14,429 bases of DNA from Bacillota bacterium. GTDB taxonomy: Bacteria; Bacillota; Clostridia; Acetivibrionales; DSM-1351. Both the position numbers and the translations under genes were made by a program. Below are positions 5,325-13,283 of this stretch, in pieces (the stretch's first letter is position 1; every line of letters starts with the position of its first letter). The stretch covers positions 1 through 14,429 of the forward strand of contig JAEVZU010000208.1 in the NCBI GenBank assembly GCA_023392075.1, written 5' to 3'. The notes beneath the pieces were generated by a model that saw only the letters and a list, made by a program, of their open reading frames with translations, was not told the origin of the DNA and did not search any database.

Positions 5325-7013
5325 ATGAAACTAAGAATCGGCGTAAAAATTTTTATTAGTTTTTTTATAATTACAGTATTAATAATTTTGGTAAGTGTCA
5401 TTGGATTTTCCGGAATGAACTCGCTGAATAGTTCATACCAGGAGATAATTAATGTTAACCTTCCCGTTGAAACCCTTGTGAAGGAAGTGAGATCCATCAA
5501 CCTGGAACAGGTAGCGGCAGCAAGAGGATACATCATATACAAGGATGAACAATATCCGACACTTTTCAGACAGCTGTCAAAACAGCTGGAGGATGTATTT
5601 AAAAAGATTGAGGATAATATAGACACTCCGGAGTCCAAAGAATATCTCCAGTCTCTGAAAAAGGCCGATGAAGAATACAGTAAGGGTGTAGAAGTTATCT
5701 TTAACTATGTCAGGGAAGGAAAAATTGATGAAGCAGTAGCATATGGAGAAAATATACGTGGACAAGTAACTGAAATCAAGGAAATAACAAGTACCTGGAG
5801 TGCTTATGTTAATAATCTGGATGCGGAAATATTAAAGCAGTCAGACAACGATATGAAGTCCAGGATATTACTCCTTATTATCATGATCGCTGCTGCCATA
5901 GCCGGTGCTGTAGTAATAGGTATCAATCTGACCCGGATAATAGCAAGGCCCATAAAAGCACTTACCCAAATAGCCGGTAAGATGTCGGAAGGAGACCTCA
6001 CACAAACCATACCTGACATCAGATCCAGGGATGAAATCAGTGATTTGGGCAAGGCATTCTCACTAATGGTATCCAGCCTCAGAAGTTTGATTGTAAATGT
6101 TAATGATGCATCACAGGAGCTGGTGGCTTCAAGTGAGGAACTTGCAGCATCCTCCGAAGAAGTTTCCAAGGTTTCGGAACAGGTAGCAATAGCAGTATCG
6201 GAACTTGCAACAGGTGCGTCCGAGCAGGCTATTTTATCGGAAAAGGGCAATACTGAAATAATTGAGACTGTTGAGGGATTGTCACGGATAGCAGAGGATA
6301 TGGAACAGTCCAATAAAATGATGGTGCACACAAAAGCAGTGGTCAATAATGGAGAGGCCCTGGTAAAATACCAGGAAACGAAAGTGTATGAAAATAATCA
6401 AACATCAGCGGAAGTGTCCGAAGCCATAACCGAATTATCCAATAAATCTGCCGAGATAGGCCAGATTTTAGGAGTTATTCAAGGTATAGCAGATCAAACA
6501 AATTTATTGGCATTAAATGCAGCTATAGAAGCGGCAAGAGCAGGAGAGGCAGGAAAGAGCTTCTCGGTAGTTGCCGATGAAATCCGCAAACTGGCCGAAC
6601 AGTCAAGTTTTTCAGTAAAACAGATCGATTCTATAATAAAGCAGGTTCAAGCAAGCGTTGATACGGCTGTCGCCAAAATGGACAACTCCAAAGCTGCGGT
6701 TCATGAACAGACAACTGCTCTGGAAAATACTGTTTCTGCATTTAATGACATAGCTAAAGAGGTGGATGCCATCAGCGGCAAAATCATGCTTGTGGCTGAA
6801 GCTTCCGCAGCTCTGAGTAAAAAGGCGGTACAAGCAGGTGACAACATGACGGGGATAGCCAGTGTAGCCCAGCAGACTGCCGCAAGCACCCAGGAGGTTG
6901 CGGCATCCACGGAGGAACAGTCCTCCACGGTGCATCAGATTACCGATGCGGCCGAAGGATTGTCACAGTTGGCTGTTCAGCTTCAGGAAAGCATAAGCAG
7001 GTTCAAAATATAA
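5325..7013 (+). CDS. Methyl-accepting chemotaxis protein (transmembrane chemoreceptor)
   Basis: This is a membrane receptor that controls the CheA kinase and hence flagellar rotation. The order is TM1 (about 8-29), an extracellular four-helix-bundle-like sensor (30-178) with the pattern NLPVETLVKEVRSINLEQVA, TM2 (180-201), a HAMP domain (202-255; ARPIKAL, GDLTQTIPDIRSRDEISDLG), and a long coiled-coil signalling domain (256-562). The hairpin tip is nearly canonical: GIADQTNLLALNAAIEAARA (387-406), then GEAGKSFSVVADEIRKLAEQ, where many receptors have GRGFAVVADEVRKLAE. Paired Glu/Gln-rich heptads (ASSEELAASSEEV; ASTQEVAASTEEQ) are candidate methylation sites. The length of 562 residues is typical, and there is no C-terminal CheR-docking pentapeptide. 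GGAGG (5313-5317) lies seven bases before the start. Its position next to a sugar two-component system and importer may hint at carbohydrate taxis, but the ligand is unknown. Confidence 0.95.
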   Translation: MKLRIGVKIFISFFIITVLIILVSVIGFSGMNSLNSSYQEIINVNLPVETLVKEVRSINLEQVAAARGYIIYKDEQYPTLFRQLSKQLEDVFKKIEDNIDTPESKEYLQSLKKADEEYSKGVEVIFNYVREGKIDEAVAYGENIRGQVTEIKEITSTWSAYVNNLDAEILKQSDNDMKSRILLLIIMIAAAIAGAVVIGINLTRIIARPIKALTQIAGKMSEGDLTQTIPDIRSRDEISDLGKAFSLMVSSLRSLIVNVNDASQELVASSEELAASSEEVSKVSEQVAIAVSELATGASEQAILSEKGNTEIIETVEGLSRIAEDMEQSNKMMVHTKAVVNNGEALVKYQETKVYENNQTSAEVSEAITELSNKSAEIGQILGVIQGIADQTNLLALNAAIEAARAGEAGKSFSVVADEIRKLAEQSSFSVKQIDSIIKQVQASVDTAVAKMDNSKAAVHEQTTALENTVSAFNDIAKEVDAISGKIMLVAEASAALSKKAVQAGDNMTGIASVAQQTAASTQEVAASTEEQSSTVHQITDAAEGLSQLAVQLQESISRFKI

Positions 7014-7042
7014 AGCTGATAAATATAAAAGGTAAAAATGTG

Positions 7043-7080
7043 CTTCCGGCCGGCATCTGTTTATTGATACCGGCCGGAAG
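7043..7080 (+). terminator. GC-rich hairpin after the chemoreceptor gene
   Basis: CTTCCGGCCGG (7043-7053) pairs perfectly over 11 bases with CCGGCCGGAAG (7070-7080), and ATC/GAT inside can continue the stem. A second small hairpin, ACTGT/ACAGT (7082-7086/7092-7096), follows. A run of seven T appears only at about 7111-7117. It most likely ends or protects the chemoreceptor transcript, but it lacks an immediately adjacent U run. Confidence 0.55.
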
Positions 7081-7157
7081 TACTGTCGTTAACAGTCGTT
7101 CATGTATTGCTTTTTTTCATTATGAGTTGGTTACATTTTTTACCAATGAAACGCTGT

Positions 7158-7186
7158 TTGATTAACATGTCGAATTATGTTATTTT
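7158..7186 (+). promoter_or_regulatory. Possible promoter of the two-component operon
   Basis: TTGATT (7158-7163), 17 bases and TATTTT (7181-7186) give a moderate sigma-A-like match about 45 bases before the kinase start. An inverted repeat TTGGT/ACCAA (7127-7131/7142-7146) lies immediately upstream and could be an operator. The surrounding DNA is AT-rich, so chance matches are easy. Confidence 0.3.
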
Positions 7187-7233
7187 ATATCATATAAGAC
7201 AATGAATGAAAAAAGAATACAGGGGGCTTGTGT

Positions 7234-8979
7234 GTGAAAAAACGATTTTTCAGTTTGCAGTATAAGGTCTTACTTTTTTCTTGTGCCATAATAATAATAC
7301 CTGTAATCGTTTTAGGAATAATTTCTTTTATAAAATCCTCCCAGATACTTCAGGAAAAGGTCGCTTTGTCCAATATGAATACTGTAAAACAAATCGGCAA
7401 CAACATTGAATTCATTGTAAAAAACATTGGAGATACCTCTTTGTATTTGATACAGAATGAAGATGTCCGGGATTTTTTGAAATTGCGGGGGACTGAACCC
7501 AAAGAAGTGATTTCAAAAAAGAAAATAAAGATCGAAACGGATATGATGCAGCTAATGGCTTCTAAAACCTTTGTTGAATCAATTTATATCAAAGGTTTTA
7601 ACAACTTTGAACTTAATACCACAGGAACCAGAAATATAATAGATGATGAAACCATAGAAAAGGCAGCGGGGCTCAGGGGCGGGACAATGTGGTATTTGAA
7701 CAAGGTAATCAACTACAATGATAAATCTACAAATGTTTTTTCCATGATAAGAATAGTAAACGATATAGCAAATGTCTCAAATAAACTGGCCATATTAAAG
7801 ATTGATATGCAGGAAAATGCTTTTTATAACATATATAAAGATAAAATTATCGGGAAAAATGATGATTTCTTTATCATTAACGAGGCCGGAATAGTAGTCT
7901 CGGCAACAAATCCCAATAAAATCGGCCAAAAATTCAATTATAAAGATTACGGGGGAAGATCCTTTGATGCTTCGGAAGGCTATTTTGAATATTTATCCAC
8001 GGGAAAAGACTGTCTGGTAACTTATTACACCATTGACAGTCTTGGATGGAAAGTCTTGAATATAGTGCCGACAAAAGAACTTCTGAAGGAAAACATGGCC
8101 ACTCAGGGTGCAATTCTTGCAGCTATGCTGATAAGCTTCTCAATATGTCTTATTTTAGCCATATTATTTTCAAAAAGGATATTGCGAAGAATCAAGTTGC
8201 TGAACAGGATGATGGTTAAACTTGAACACGAAGACTTTGACGTTTTAATAGATCCAAAAGGAAATGATGAGGTTACTTTGTTGAGCAGAAGTTTTAACAA
8301 AATGGCAGCCAAACTGAAGGAATTGATCCAAAAAGTCTATTCTGTCCAATTAAAGCAGAGGGAGGCCGAATTGAGAGCTCTTCAGGCTCAAATAAATCCT
8401 CATTTTCTTTATAATACACTGGATAATATATACTGGATGGGAAGAATGGAAAAGGCCTTTGAAACCTGCACTCTGGTAGAAGCCCTTTCAAAGCTGTTCA
8501 GATTGAGCTTGAACAGCGGGAATGAAATTACCACTGTCAGAAGCGAAATTGAACATGTTAAAAACTATATTGTCATACAGCAGGCAAGATATAAAAACAT
8601 GATTAATTTTACACTGGATATTGACCCCGAAGTTTTGGACTGTGTTACATTAAAACTTGTCCTGCAGCCGCTTATAGAAAATTCAATCGTCCACGGAATA
8701 GAGCAAAAGGGAGAGACCGGGCAGATAGATATAGTTATAAAGCATGAATATGAAAATCTTATATTTATTGTGAGTGATAATGGTTATGGTGTTGACCTGG
8801 ATGAAATCAATAAGCTTTTGAGTGAAAGTTCATCAAATAACAAAGGCCTGGCAATTAAGAATGTTAATGACAGAATCAAACTGTATTTTGGTGACAATTA
8901 CGGACTTGAATTCTTCAACCGTAAAAGCGGGACGACAGTTATTGTAATTCAACCTTTTAGCAGGGAGAGTGGCGTATAA
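7234..8979 (+). CDS. YesM-type sensor histidine kinase
   Basis: This membrane sensor kinase partners the response regulator encoded next. From GTG 7234 (581 residues) the order is TM1 (about 12-33), an extracellular Cache-like sensor (about 35-288), TM2 (about 291-312), a HAMP region (313-365), a His_kinase domain with phospho-acceptor His390 in QAQINPHFLYNTLDN, and a HATPase_c domain. The ATPase shows N-box LQPLIENSIVHGIEQKG, G1 box SDNGYGVD and G2 motif NNKGLAIKNVNDRIKLYFG. This His_kinase/HATPase pairing is diagnostic of the YesM/LytS-like class. The frame also opens at TTG 7228, but AGGGGG (7221-7226) would touch that codon, whereas it lies seven bases before GTG 7234, so I prefer the latter. 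The stop TAA shares its last base with the next ATG (8979), indicating translational coupling. In related systems the signal is usually a plant-type sugar or oligosaccharide. Confidence 0.94.
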   Translation: MKKRFFSLQYKVLLFSCAIIIIPVIVLGIISFIKSSQILQEKVALSNMNTVKQIGNNIEFIVKNIGDTSLYLIQNEDVRDFLKLRGTEPKEVISKKKIKIETDMMQLMASKTFVESIYIKGFNNFELNTTGTRNIIDDETIEKAAGLRGGTMWYLNKVINYNDKSTNVFSMIRIVNDIANVSNKLAILKIDMQENAFYNIYKDKIIGKNDDFFIINEAGIVVSATNPNKIGQKFNYKDYGGRSFDASEGYFEYLSTGKDCLVTYYTIDSLGWKVLNIVPTKELLKENMATQGAILAAMLISFSICLILAILFSKRILRRIKLLNRMMVKLEHEDFDVLIDPKGNDEVTLLSRSFNKMAAKLKELIQKVYSVQLKQREAELRALQAQINPHFLYNTLDNIYWMGRMEKAFETCTLVEALSKLFRLSLNSGNEITTVRSEIEHVKNYIVIQQARYKNMINFTLDIDPEVLDCVTLKLVLQPLIENSIVHGIEQKGETGQIDIVIKHEYENLIFIVSDNGYGVDLDEINKLLSESSSNNKGLAIKNVNDRIKLYFGDNYGLEFFNRKSGTTVIVIQPFSRESGV

Positions 8980-10619
8980 TGATTAAAATTATGATAGTAG
9001 ATGATGAATACGTAATCAGAAAAGGTATTATGACATCCATAGACTGGGAATCCATGGGTATGACTGTTGTGGGGGAGGCAGCTAACGGGAGAGAGGGATA
9101 TGAGAAAGCATTGAGCTTGAAACCCGATATTATCATTACAGATGTGAAGATGCCTGTAATGGATGGATTGGAGTTGACAAAGCTGCTCAAGGAAACCATG
9201 CCAAAGGTAAGAGTGGTTATTATCAGCGGCTATGATGAATTTCAATATGCCAGGGAGGCGCTGAGGCTGGGAGTGGGGGAATATCTTCTTAAGCCCATAG
9301 GTGCCGAAGAGCTTATTAAGATAATGATAAAACAATGTGACGACATAATTAAGGAGTCCAGCGAAATAGACAGGGAAATCAAAATAAAAAGTATCTTTAC
9401 CGAAAATCTCTATTACATGCAGGAAAAATTTATGATTTCTGTTGTAAAGGGTGAGTACGGCGATTGGATAAATTTTTCCGACAAGTTCAGAGAATTGAAC
9501 CTGGATATGTCGGGGAAAGACTATCAGGCTGTCATACTGGAGATCGATGATTACCTCCTGATTACAGAAAGTATGTCCCCGGTTGAAAAAAAACAAATCA
9601 GAAATGATGTGAAAAGCATTGCCGACAGGATTCTAGGACCATCTACAAACAGTTTGTTTTTTTTCGGAGATAATGAGTATCTGTTTTCAGTTATAAATGT
9701 AAAGGATTCAAACAGGTATGATCTGAATAATTTATACAGGGAAATTCAGTATGAGGTAAAGAAGAATCACAGTATAACTGTGACATTTGGACTCAGCAAT
9801 ATTCATAAGAATGCATGCGACATCCCCGGAGCCTTTGCTGAAGCACTTGACACTATCGGAAAAAAAGCATTTAAAGGAAAAAATAAAATAATAAGCGTAA
9901 ATGATGTAGATAAGCCGGAAGGAATTTCTCCTGTAATTTACACGTCGACTTTGGAGAAAGAGGTTATTGGGTATATCAAGACCGTGGATTCTGAAAAGCT
10001 GAATATGTCTCTGGACAAAATGTATTCAATCCTGGCGGGTGCAAAAGCCGACTACAAGGATATAAAAAATATTTGCCTGCGGCTGATAACTATTGCCGAA
10101 AGTCAGCTGGAGGAGCTTGGTGTTGAATATGGAAATCAATACGGCAAAAAGTTTGACTACTACATGGAAATAGAAAAATACGAAACGTTTGAAGATATAA
10201 AAATCTGGAATAAAAGTATTTTTCAATCCTTTATTGAAGCAATCCAGAAAAATAAAAACGACAAATTCAAGGGTATTGTCAAGGTGGCCATGCAATACAC
10301 CAATGAACATTATTATGAAGACATAGGCGTTGAACAGGTTGCCGCCGTCACTTACGTAACTCCCAACTATTTCAGCCGGATATTCAAGAAGGAAACCGGC
10401 AGGAGTTTTACCGAATGGCTGAATACAATGAGACTTGAAAAGGCAAAAATACTCTTGAAGGATCTCAGGCTGAAAGTATATGAGGTGGCTGAAAAAGTTG
10501 GCTACAATGATTATAAGATCTTTACCCATAATTTTAAAAAATATGTAGGCTGTACTCCCAAGGAATACCGGGAAAACATCCTGCAATCAGCGCAAAACCA
10601 TATGAATATGCCGGAATAA
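8979..10619 (+). CDS. YesN-type response regulator (REC plus AraC-family DNA-binding domain)
   Basis: This is the transcription factor of the two-component pair. The receiver domain (about 1-125) has the acidic pocket D8/D9, phospho-acceptor D55 in IIITDVKMPVMDG, S83 in IISGYDEFQYAREA and K105 in YLLKPIGAEE. A long middle region (about 130-425) of a kind common in YesN proteins has no motif I can name. The C-terminal AraC domain (about 430-534) contains both helix-turn-helix units: GVEQVAAVTYVTPNYFSRIF then KETGRSFTEWLN, and LKVYEVAEKVGYNDYKIFTH then FKKYVGCTPKEYREN. All expected key residues are present and the length of 546 is normal for the class. The start overlaps the kinase stop by one base, with a GGGAG at 8962-8966 inside the kinase coding end. 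The likely target is the sugar importer operon beginning 234 bases downstream. Confidence 0.95.
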   Translation: MIKIMIVDDEYVIRKGIMTSIDWESMGMTVVGEAANGREGYEKALSLKPDIIITDVKMPVMDGLELTKLLKETMPKVRVVIISGYDEFQYAREALRLGVGEYLLKPIGAEELIKIMIKQCDDIIKESSEIDREIKIKSIFTENLYYMQEKFMISVVKGEYGDWINFSDKFRELNLDMSGKDYQAVILEIDDYLLITESMSPVEKKQIRNDVKSIADRILGPSTNSLFFFGDNEYLFSVINVKDSNRYDLNNLYREIQYEVKKNHSITVTFGLSNIHKNACDIPGAFAEALDTIGKKAFKGKNKIISVNDVDKPEGISPVIYTSTLEKEVIGYIKTVDSEKLNMSLDKMYSILAGAKADYKDIKNICLRLITIAESQLEELGVEYGNQYGKKFDYYMEIEKYETFEDIKIWNKSIFQSFIEAIQKNKNDKFKGIVKVAMQYTNEHYYEDIGVEQVAAVTYVTPNYFSRIFKKETGRSFTEWLNTMRLEKAKILLKDLRLKVYEVAEKVGYNDYKIFTHNFKKYVGCTPKEYRENILQSAQNHMNMPE

Positions 10620-10701
10620 CAATATTTCGGTATTTTTAGTATATAGGAATTTATAAGCATAGTGGATTTTCCTTTTCTGCAGGTCTAAAATTCAACACAA
10701 C

Positions 10702-10811
10702 ACAAATTACGATATTTGTATAGATATAACTACTATTTTTTTGATACAGCAGGCCGTATAATTCAAATATGATCCGGGGCCCCAAAATCCTTCAAACAGT
10801 TTGCTGTTTGA
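10702..10811 (+). promoter_or_regulatory. Candidate control region of the sugar importer operon (two dyads, TATAAT)
   Basis: Between the regulator and binding-protein genes lie an inverted repeat ACAAAT/ATTTGT (10702-10707/10714-10719), a perfect TATAAT (10757-10762) without a well-spaced -35, a GGGGCCCC palindrome (10776-10783), and an eight-pair hairpin TCAAACAG-TTTG-CTGTTTGA (10792-10811). A consensus -10 lacking a -35 suits an activator-dependent promoter such as one driven by an AraC-type regulator. The hairpin would then lie in the 5' leader. No cre-like catabolite site was recognised. The roles are inferred. Confidence 0.35.
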
Positions 10812-10853
10812 GTATCTAAACTTTTTATCAAAAAATTTCTGGGAGGAATATTT

Positions 10854-12221
10854 ATGAAAAAAGCTCTAAAATGTTTAAGTTTGCTTATTGCAGCTTTGAT
10901 GGTATTTTCTTTGGCGGCATGCGGTTCTTCTGCCGAAGGGGATACAAACTCTTCTGCCGCATCATCTTCTGGATCACAGCAAAGTACGGGCTCAACTGCC
11001 GGCAGCCAGGCACCTGTAACTTTAACCTTTACACATATGTTCCCTGTGGGTGACACTGAAGGTAATGCCATAGCGTTCCATAAGTCCATGGACAAATTTA
11101 AAAGCGAAAACCCGAACATCACAATAAATGAAGAACCTTTGAGCCATGACAACTATGAAACCAAGGTCAGAACTCTGGCTGCCGGAAATGAACTGCCGGA
11201 CATATTCATTGTCAAGGGATCAATGACAAACATGTTTATAGAAAATAAACTTATAAATCCGGTGGATGATATTATCAACAGTGATCCTGAATGGAAGGAA
11301 TCCTTCCTGCAGGGTGCTTTCGATGACTTTGTAGTTGATGGAAAAAGCTATGGAATACCATTCCAGATGCTAAACACCCACTTGATCTATTATAACAAGA
11401 AATTATTCAGCGATGCCGGAATTACGGCCTTCCCTTCAACCTGGAGTGAATTCAGCGATGCTATAAATAAACTCAAAGCTAAGGGAATTACACCGATTTC
11501 CTTAGGAAATAAGGGTAACTGGGTGGCAGAATCGTGTATATTGAGTACTCTTGGAGACAGATATACGGGCACAGACTGGTTTAAGAGCATAAAAGAGAAA
11601 AAGGGAGCGAAATTTACTGATCCTGAATTTATAAGCGCACTTAAAGCATTACAGGATCTTGCAAAAATGGATGCGTTCAACACAGATTTAAACAGTATTG
11701 ACAACATGCAGCAGAAAACCGCCTATTACAACGGCAAGGCTGCAATGTTTATGGAAGGTAACTGGGCAATAAGCAATGTTATAAATGATGCTCCAAAAGA
11801 TATACTGGATAATACGGAATTAGCTCTTCTTCCGGCAGTTGACGGCGGAAAAGGTGATGCCATGGCCAATTCGGCAGGTGCTGCCTGGGCTTACAACGTA
11901 AATTCCGAACTCACAGGAGATAAACTGGCAGCGGCTTATAAAGTATTAAAGGCAGTTACCGATGCGGACTATGCTACTGTTTCAGTTGAATCAAATGCGT
12001 TTCCGGCAAGCAATCCGAAGAATATTGACAAGAGCAAGCTGGCTCCGCTTTCAATCAAGTACCTTGATCTGGCAGCTAAAATAAAGCCGGTTCCCATATA
12101 CGACGCCCAGCTTTCAGCCGACCTTATCCAGGTTATGAATACCGGTCTGCAGGAATTATTGATAAGCGGTATTTCACCTGAAGACCTTGCCAAGAAGATT
12201 CAGGCAGAATATGAGAAATAA
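10854..12221 (+). CDS. Carbohydrate ABC transporter, substrate-binding lipoprotein (family 1)
   Basis: This is the extracytoplasmic sugar-binding protein of a CUT1-type importer. The signal peptide ends in lipobox LAAC with Cys23 as the lipid anchor. A low-complexity Ser/Gly/Thr/Gln linker (about 24-53) tethers the mature domain to the membrane. The family 1 fold is clear: VTLTFTHMFP, DKFKSENPNITINEEPLSHD, AAGNELPDIFIVKGS, the hinge LIYYNKKLFSDAGITAFPST, then NGKAAMFMEGNWAISNVIND, and a C-terminal ISPEDLAKKIQAEYEK. The length of 455 residues is typical. GGGAGG lies about seven bases before ATG 10854. Several Trp and aromatic residues suit oligosaccharide stacking, but the ligand cannot be named. 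It is the first gene of the importer operon and lies just after its likely regulator. Confidence 0.94.
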   Translation: MKKALKCLSLLIAALMVFSLAACGSSAEGDTNSSAASSSGSQQSTGSTAGSQAPVTLTFTHMFPVGDTEGNAIAFHKSMDKFKSENPNITINEEPLSHDNYETKVRTLAAGNELPDIFIVKGSMTNMFIENKLINPVDDIINSDPEWKESFLQGAFDDFVVDGKSYGIPFQMLNTHLIYYNKKLFSDAGITAFPSTWSEFSDAINKLKAKGITPISLGNKGNWVAESCILSTLGDRYTGTDWFKSIKEKKGAKFTDPEFISALKALQDLAKMDAFNTDLNSIDNMQQKTAYYNGKAAMFMEGNWAISNVINDAPKDILDNTELALLPAVDGGKGDAMANSAGAAWAYNVNSELTGDKLAAAYKVLKAVTDADYATVSVESNAFPASNPKNIDKSKLAPLSIKYLDLAAKIKPVPIYDAQLSADLIQVMNTGLQELLISGISPEDLAKKIQAEYEK

Positions 12222-12241
12222 ATATTTATAAAATAAACTCT

Positions 12242-12282
12242 AATACGGGAGATAACCTGTATCAGGTTACTCTCCCGGTATT
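12242..12282 (+). terminator. Strong intercistronic hairpin after the sugar-binding-protein gene
   Basis: GGGAGA (12247-12252) plus TAACCTG (12253-12259) fold back on CAGGTTA (12263-12269) and TCTCCC (12271-12276) around loop TAT, with one bulged C. AATAC on the left extends the stem against GGTATT with one more bulge, to about 18 pairs in all. Only a poor U stretch follows, so it is more likely an mRNA 3'-protecting or partial-termination element than a full terminator. It should raise binding protein over permease. Confidence 0.7.
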
Positions 12283-12347
12283 CTACTAATCTCCTTTATT
12301 CATCTTATCGAGGATAGAGGAACGAAGAATTTCATTATTATTTTGTG

Positions 12348-12381
12348 GCCGCTTTAGCGGCTCAAAGCCATAAAATGGCTT
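12348..12381 (+). promoter_or_regulatory. Tandem hairpins directly before the permease ribosome site
   Basis: GCCGC-TTTA-GCGGC (12348-12361) is followed three bases later by AAGCCAT-AAA-ATGGCTT (12365-12381), a seven-pair stem with a three-base loop. The ribosome site GGGAGG (12382-12387) begins at the very next base. The two compact stems may expose the ribosome site or protect a processed 5' end. Confidence 0.55.
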
Positions 12382-12392
12382 GGGAGGTTAAT

Positions 12393-13283
12393 ATGACAAG
12401 TAAAACTCTCAGACCTAAAAATCGCGTTATTGCGGCTTATTTAGCTCCCGGTTTGCTGATATATTGTTTTATAGTAATAATTCCTTTGTTTATATCATTG
12501 ATCTACAGCTTTTACAATTATAGCGGCGGTGCCAGTATGAAATTCATTGGATTGACGAATTATCGTCATTTGATCAAGGATATGGATTTCTGGGGTTCCT
12601 TCAAAAACAATCTGGTCATTATATTACTGTCAATGGTGGGGCAAATAGGTATAGCACTTGTAATAACAGTATTTATGATGTCCAAGCTTTTAAAGCTTAA
12701 GGCAATGCACAGAAATATTATTTTCCTTCCTGTAGTGGTATCCGCAATTGTAGTAGGCTTTCTCTGGACAATAATATATAACAAGGATTTCGGATTGCTT
12801 AATTTCATGTTGAAGTCACTGGGACTGGAATCACTTATAATTCCCTGGCTTGACAATCCCAAATATGTGATCATATCGGTGAGTATGCCCATTATCTGGC
12901 AATATATAGGTTTTTATCTGGTAATATTTCTTGCTGCTGTTCAGAGTATCCCCAATGAAATATACGAAAGTGCGGATCTTGACGGAGCAGTTGGTATAAA
13001 AAGATCAATGTACATTACAATTCCTCTGATGTCAGATACATTGAAAGTGGCGGTTATGCTCTGTATAGCCGGTAATATGAAAATATTCGACCACATATAT
13101 GTAATGACAGGCGGAGGACCCGGAACCAGCTCAATGGTAATGGCACAATATGCATATATCAATTCCTTTGTAATGTTTAAACTGGGTTATGGAAGTGCTA
13201 TTTCGGTAGGTATACTGGTGCTGAGCCTATCACTGATTCTCCTGAGCAGAAAACTTTGGGGAGGGAAAAATAATGAAGCTTAA
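12393..13283 (+). CDS. Sugar ABC transporter permease 1 (MalF/LacF/UgpA type)
   Basis: This is the first channel subunit of the CUT1 importer. From ATG 12393 it has 296 residues with six predicted membrane helices. The first helix (about 11-38) carries AAYLAPGLLIYCFIVIIPLF, and FIGLTNYRHLIKD follows, as usual in this subfamily. The ATPase-docking EAA loop is intact: NEIYESADLDGAVGIKRSMY (about 188-207). The frame is open from GTG 12345, but that start lies in hairpin sequence without a ribosome site, whereas ATG 12393 has GGGAGG five bases upstream, so the shorter form is preferred. The C-terminal end overlaps the next gene by 11 bases (13273-13283), suggesting translational coupling and equal amounts of the two permeases. 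Confidence 0.93.
   Translation: MTSKTLRPKNRVIAAYLAPGLLIYCFIVIIPLFISLIYSFYNYSGGASMKFIGLTNYRHLIKDMDFWGSFKNNLVIILLSMVGQIGIALVITVFMMSKLLKLKAMHRNIIFLPVVVSAIVVGFLWTIIYNKDFGLLNFMLKSLGLESLIIPWLDNPKYVIISVSMPIIWQYIGFYLVIFLAAVQSIPNEIYESADLDGAVGIKRSMYITIPLMSDTLKVAVMLCIAGNMKIFDHIYVMTGGGPGTSSMVMAQYAYINSFVMFKLGYGSAISVGILVLSLSLILLSRKLWGGKNNEA

Noticed and set aside
5804..6346. Long antisense open frame of 180 codons inside the chemoreceptor gene
   Set aside because: It is a shadow of the repetitive Ala/Ser/Glu-rich coiled-coil codons, with no family resemblance and no ribosome site seen.
7228..7233. TTG 7228 as the kinase start
   Set aside because: It lies one base after the AGGGGG ribosome site; GTG 7234 has normal spacing.
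8949..9596. Antisense open frame of 215 codons across the kinase-regulator junction
   Set aside because: It is the complement of two clearly functional genes, and its translation has no recognisable domain.
12345..12392. GTG 12345 as the start of permease 1
   Set aside because: This stretch is two hairpins and carries the ribosome site for ATG 12393. The added residues do not look like a permease N terminus.
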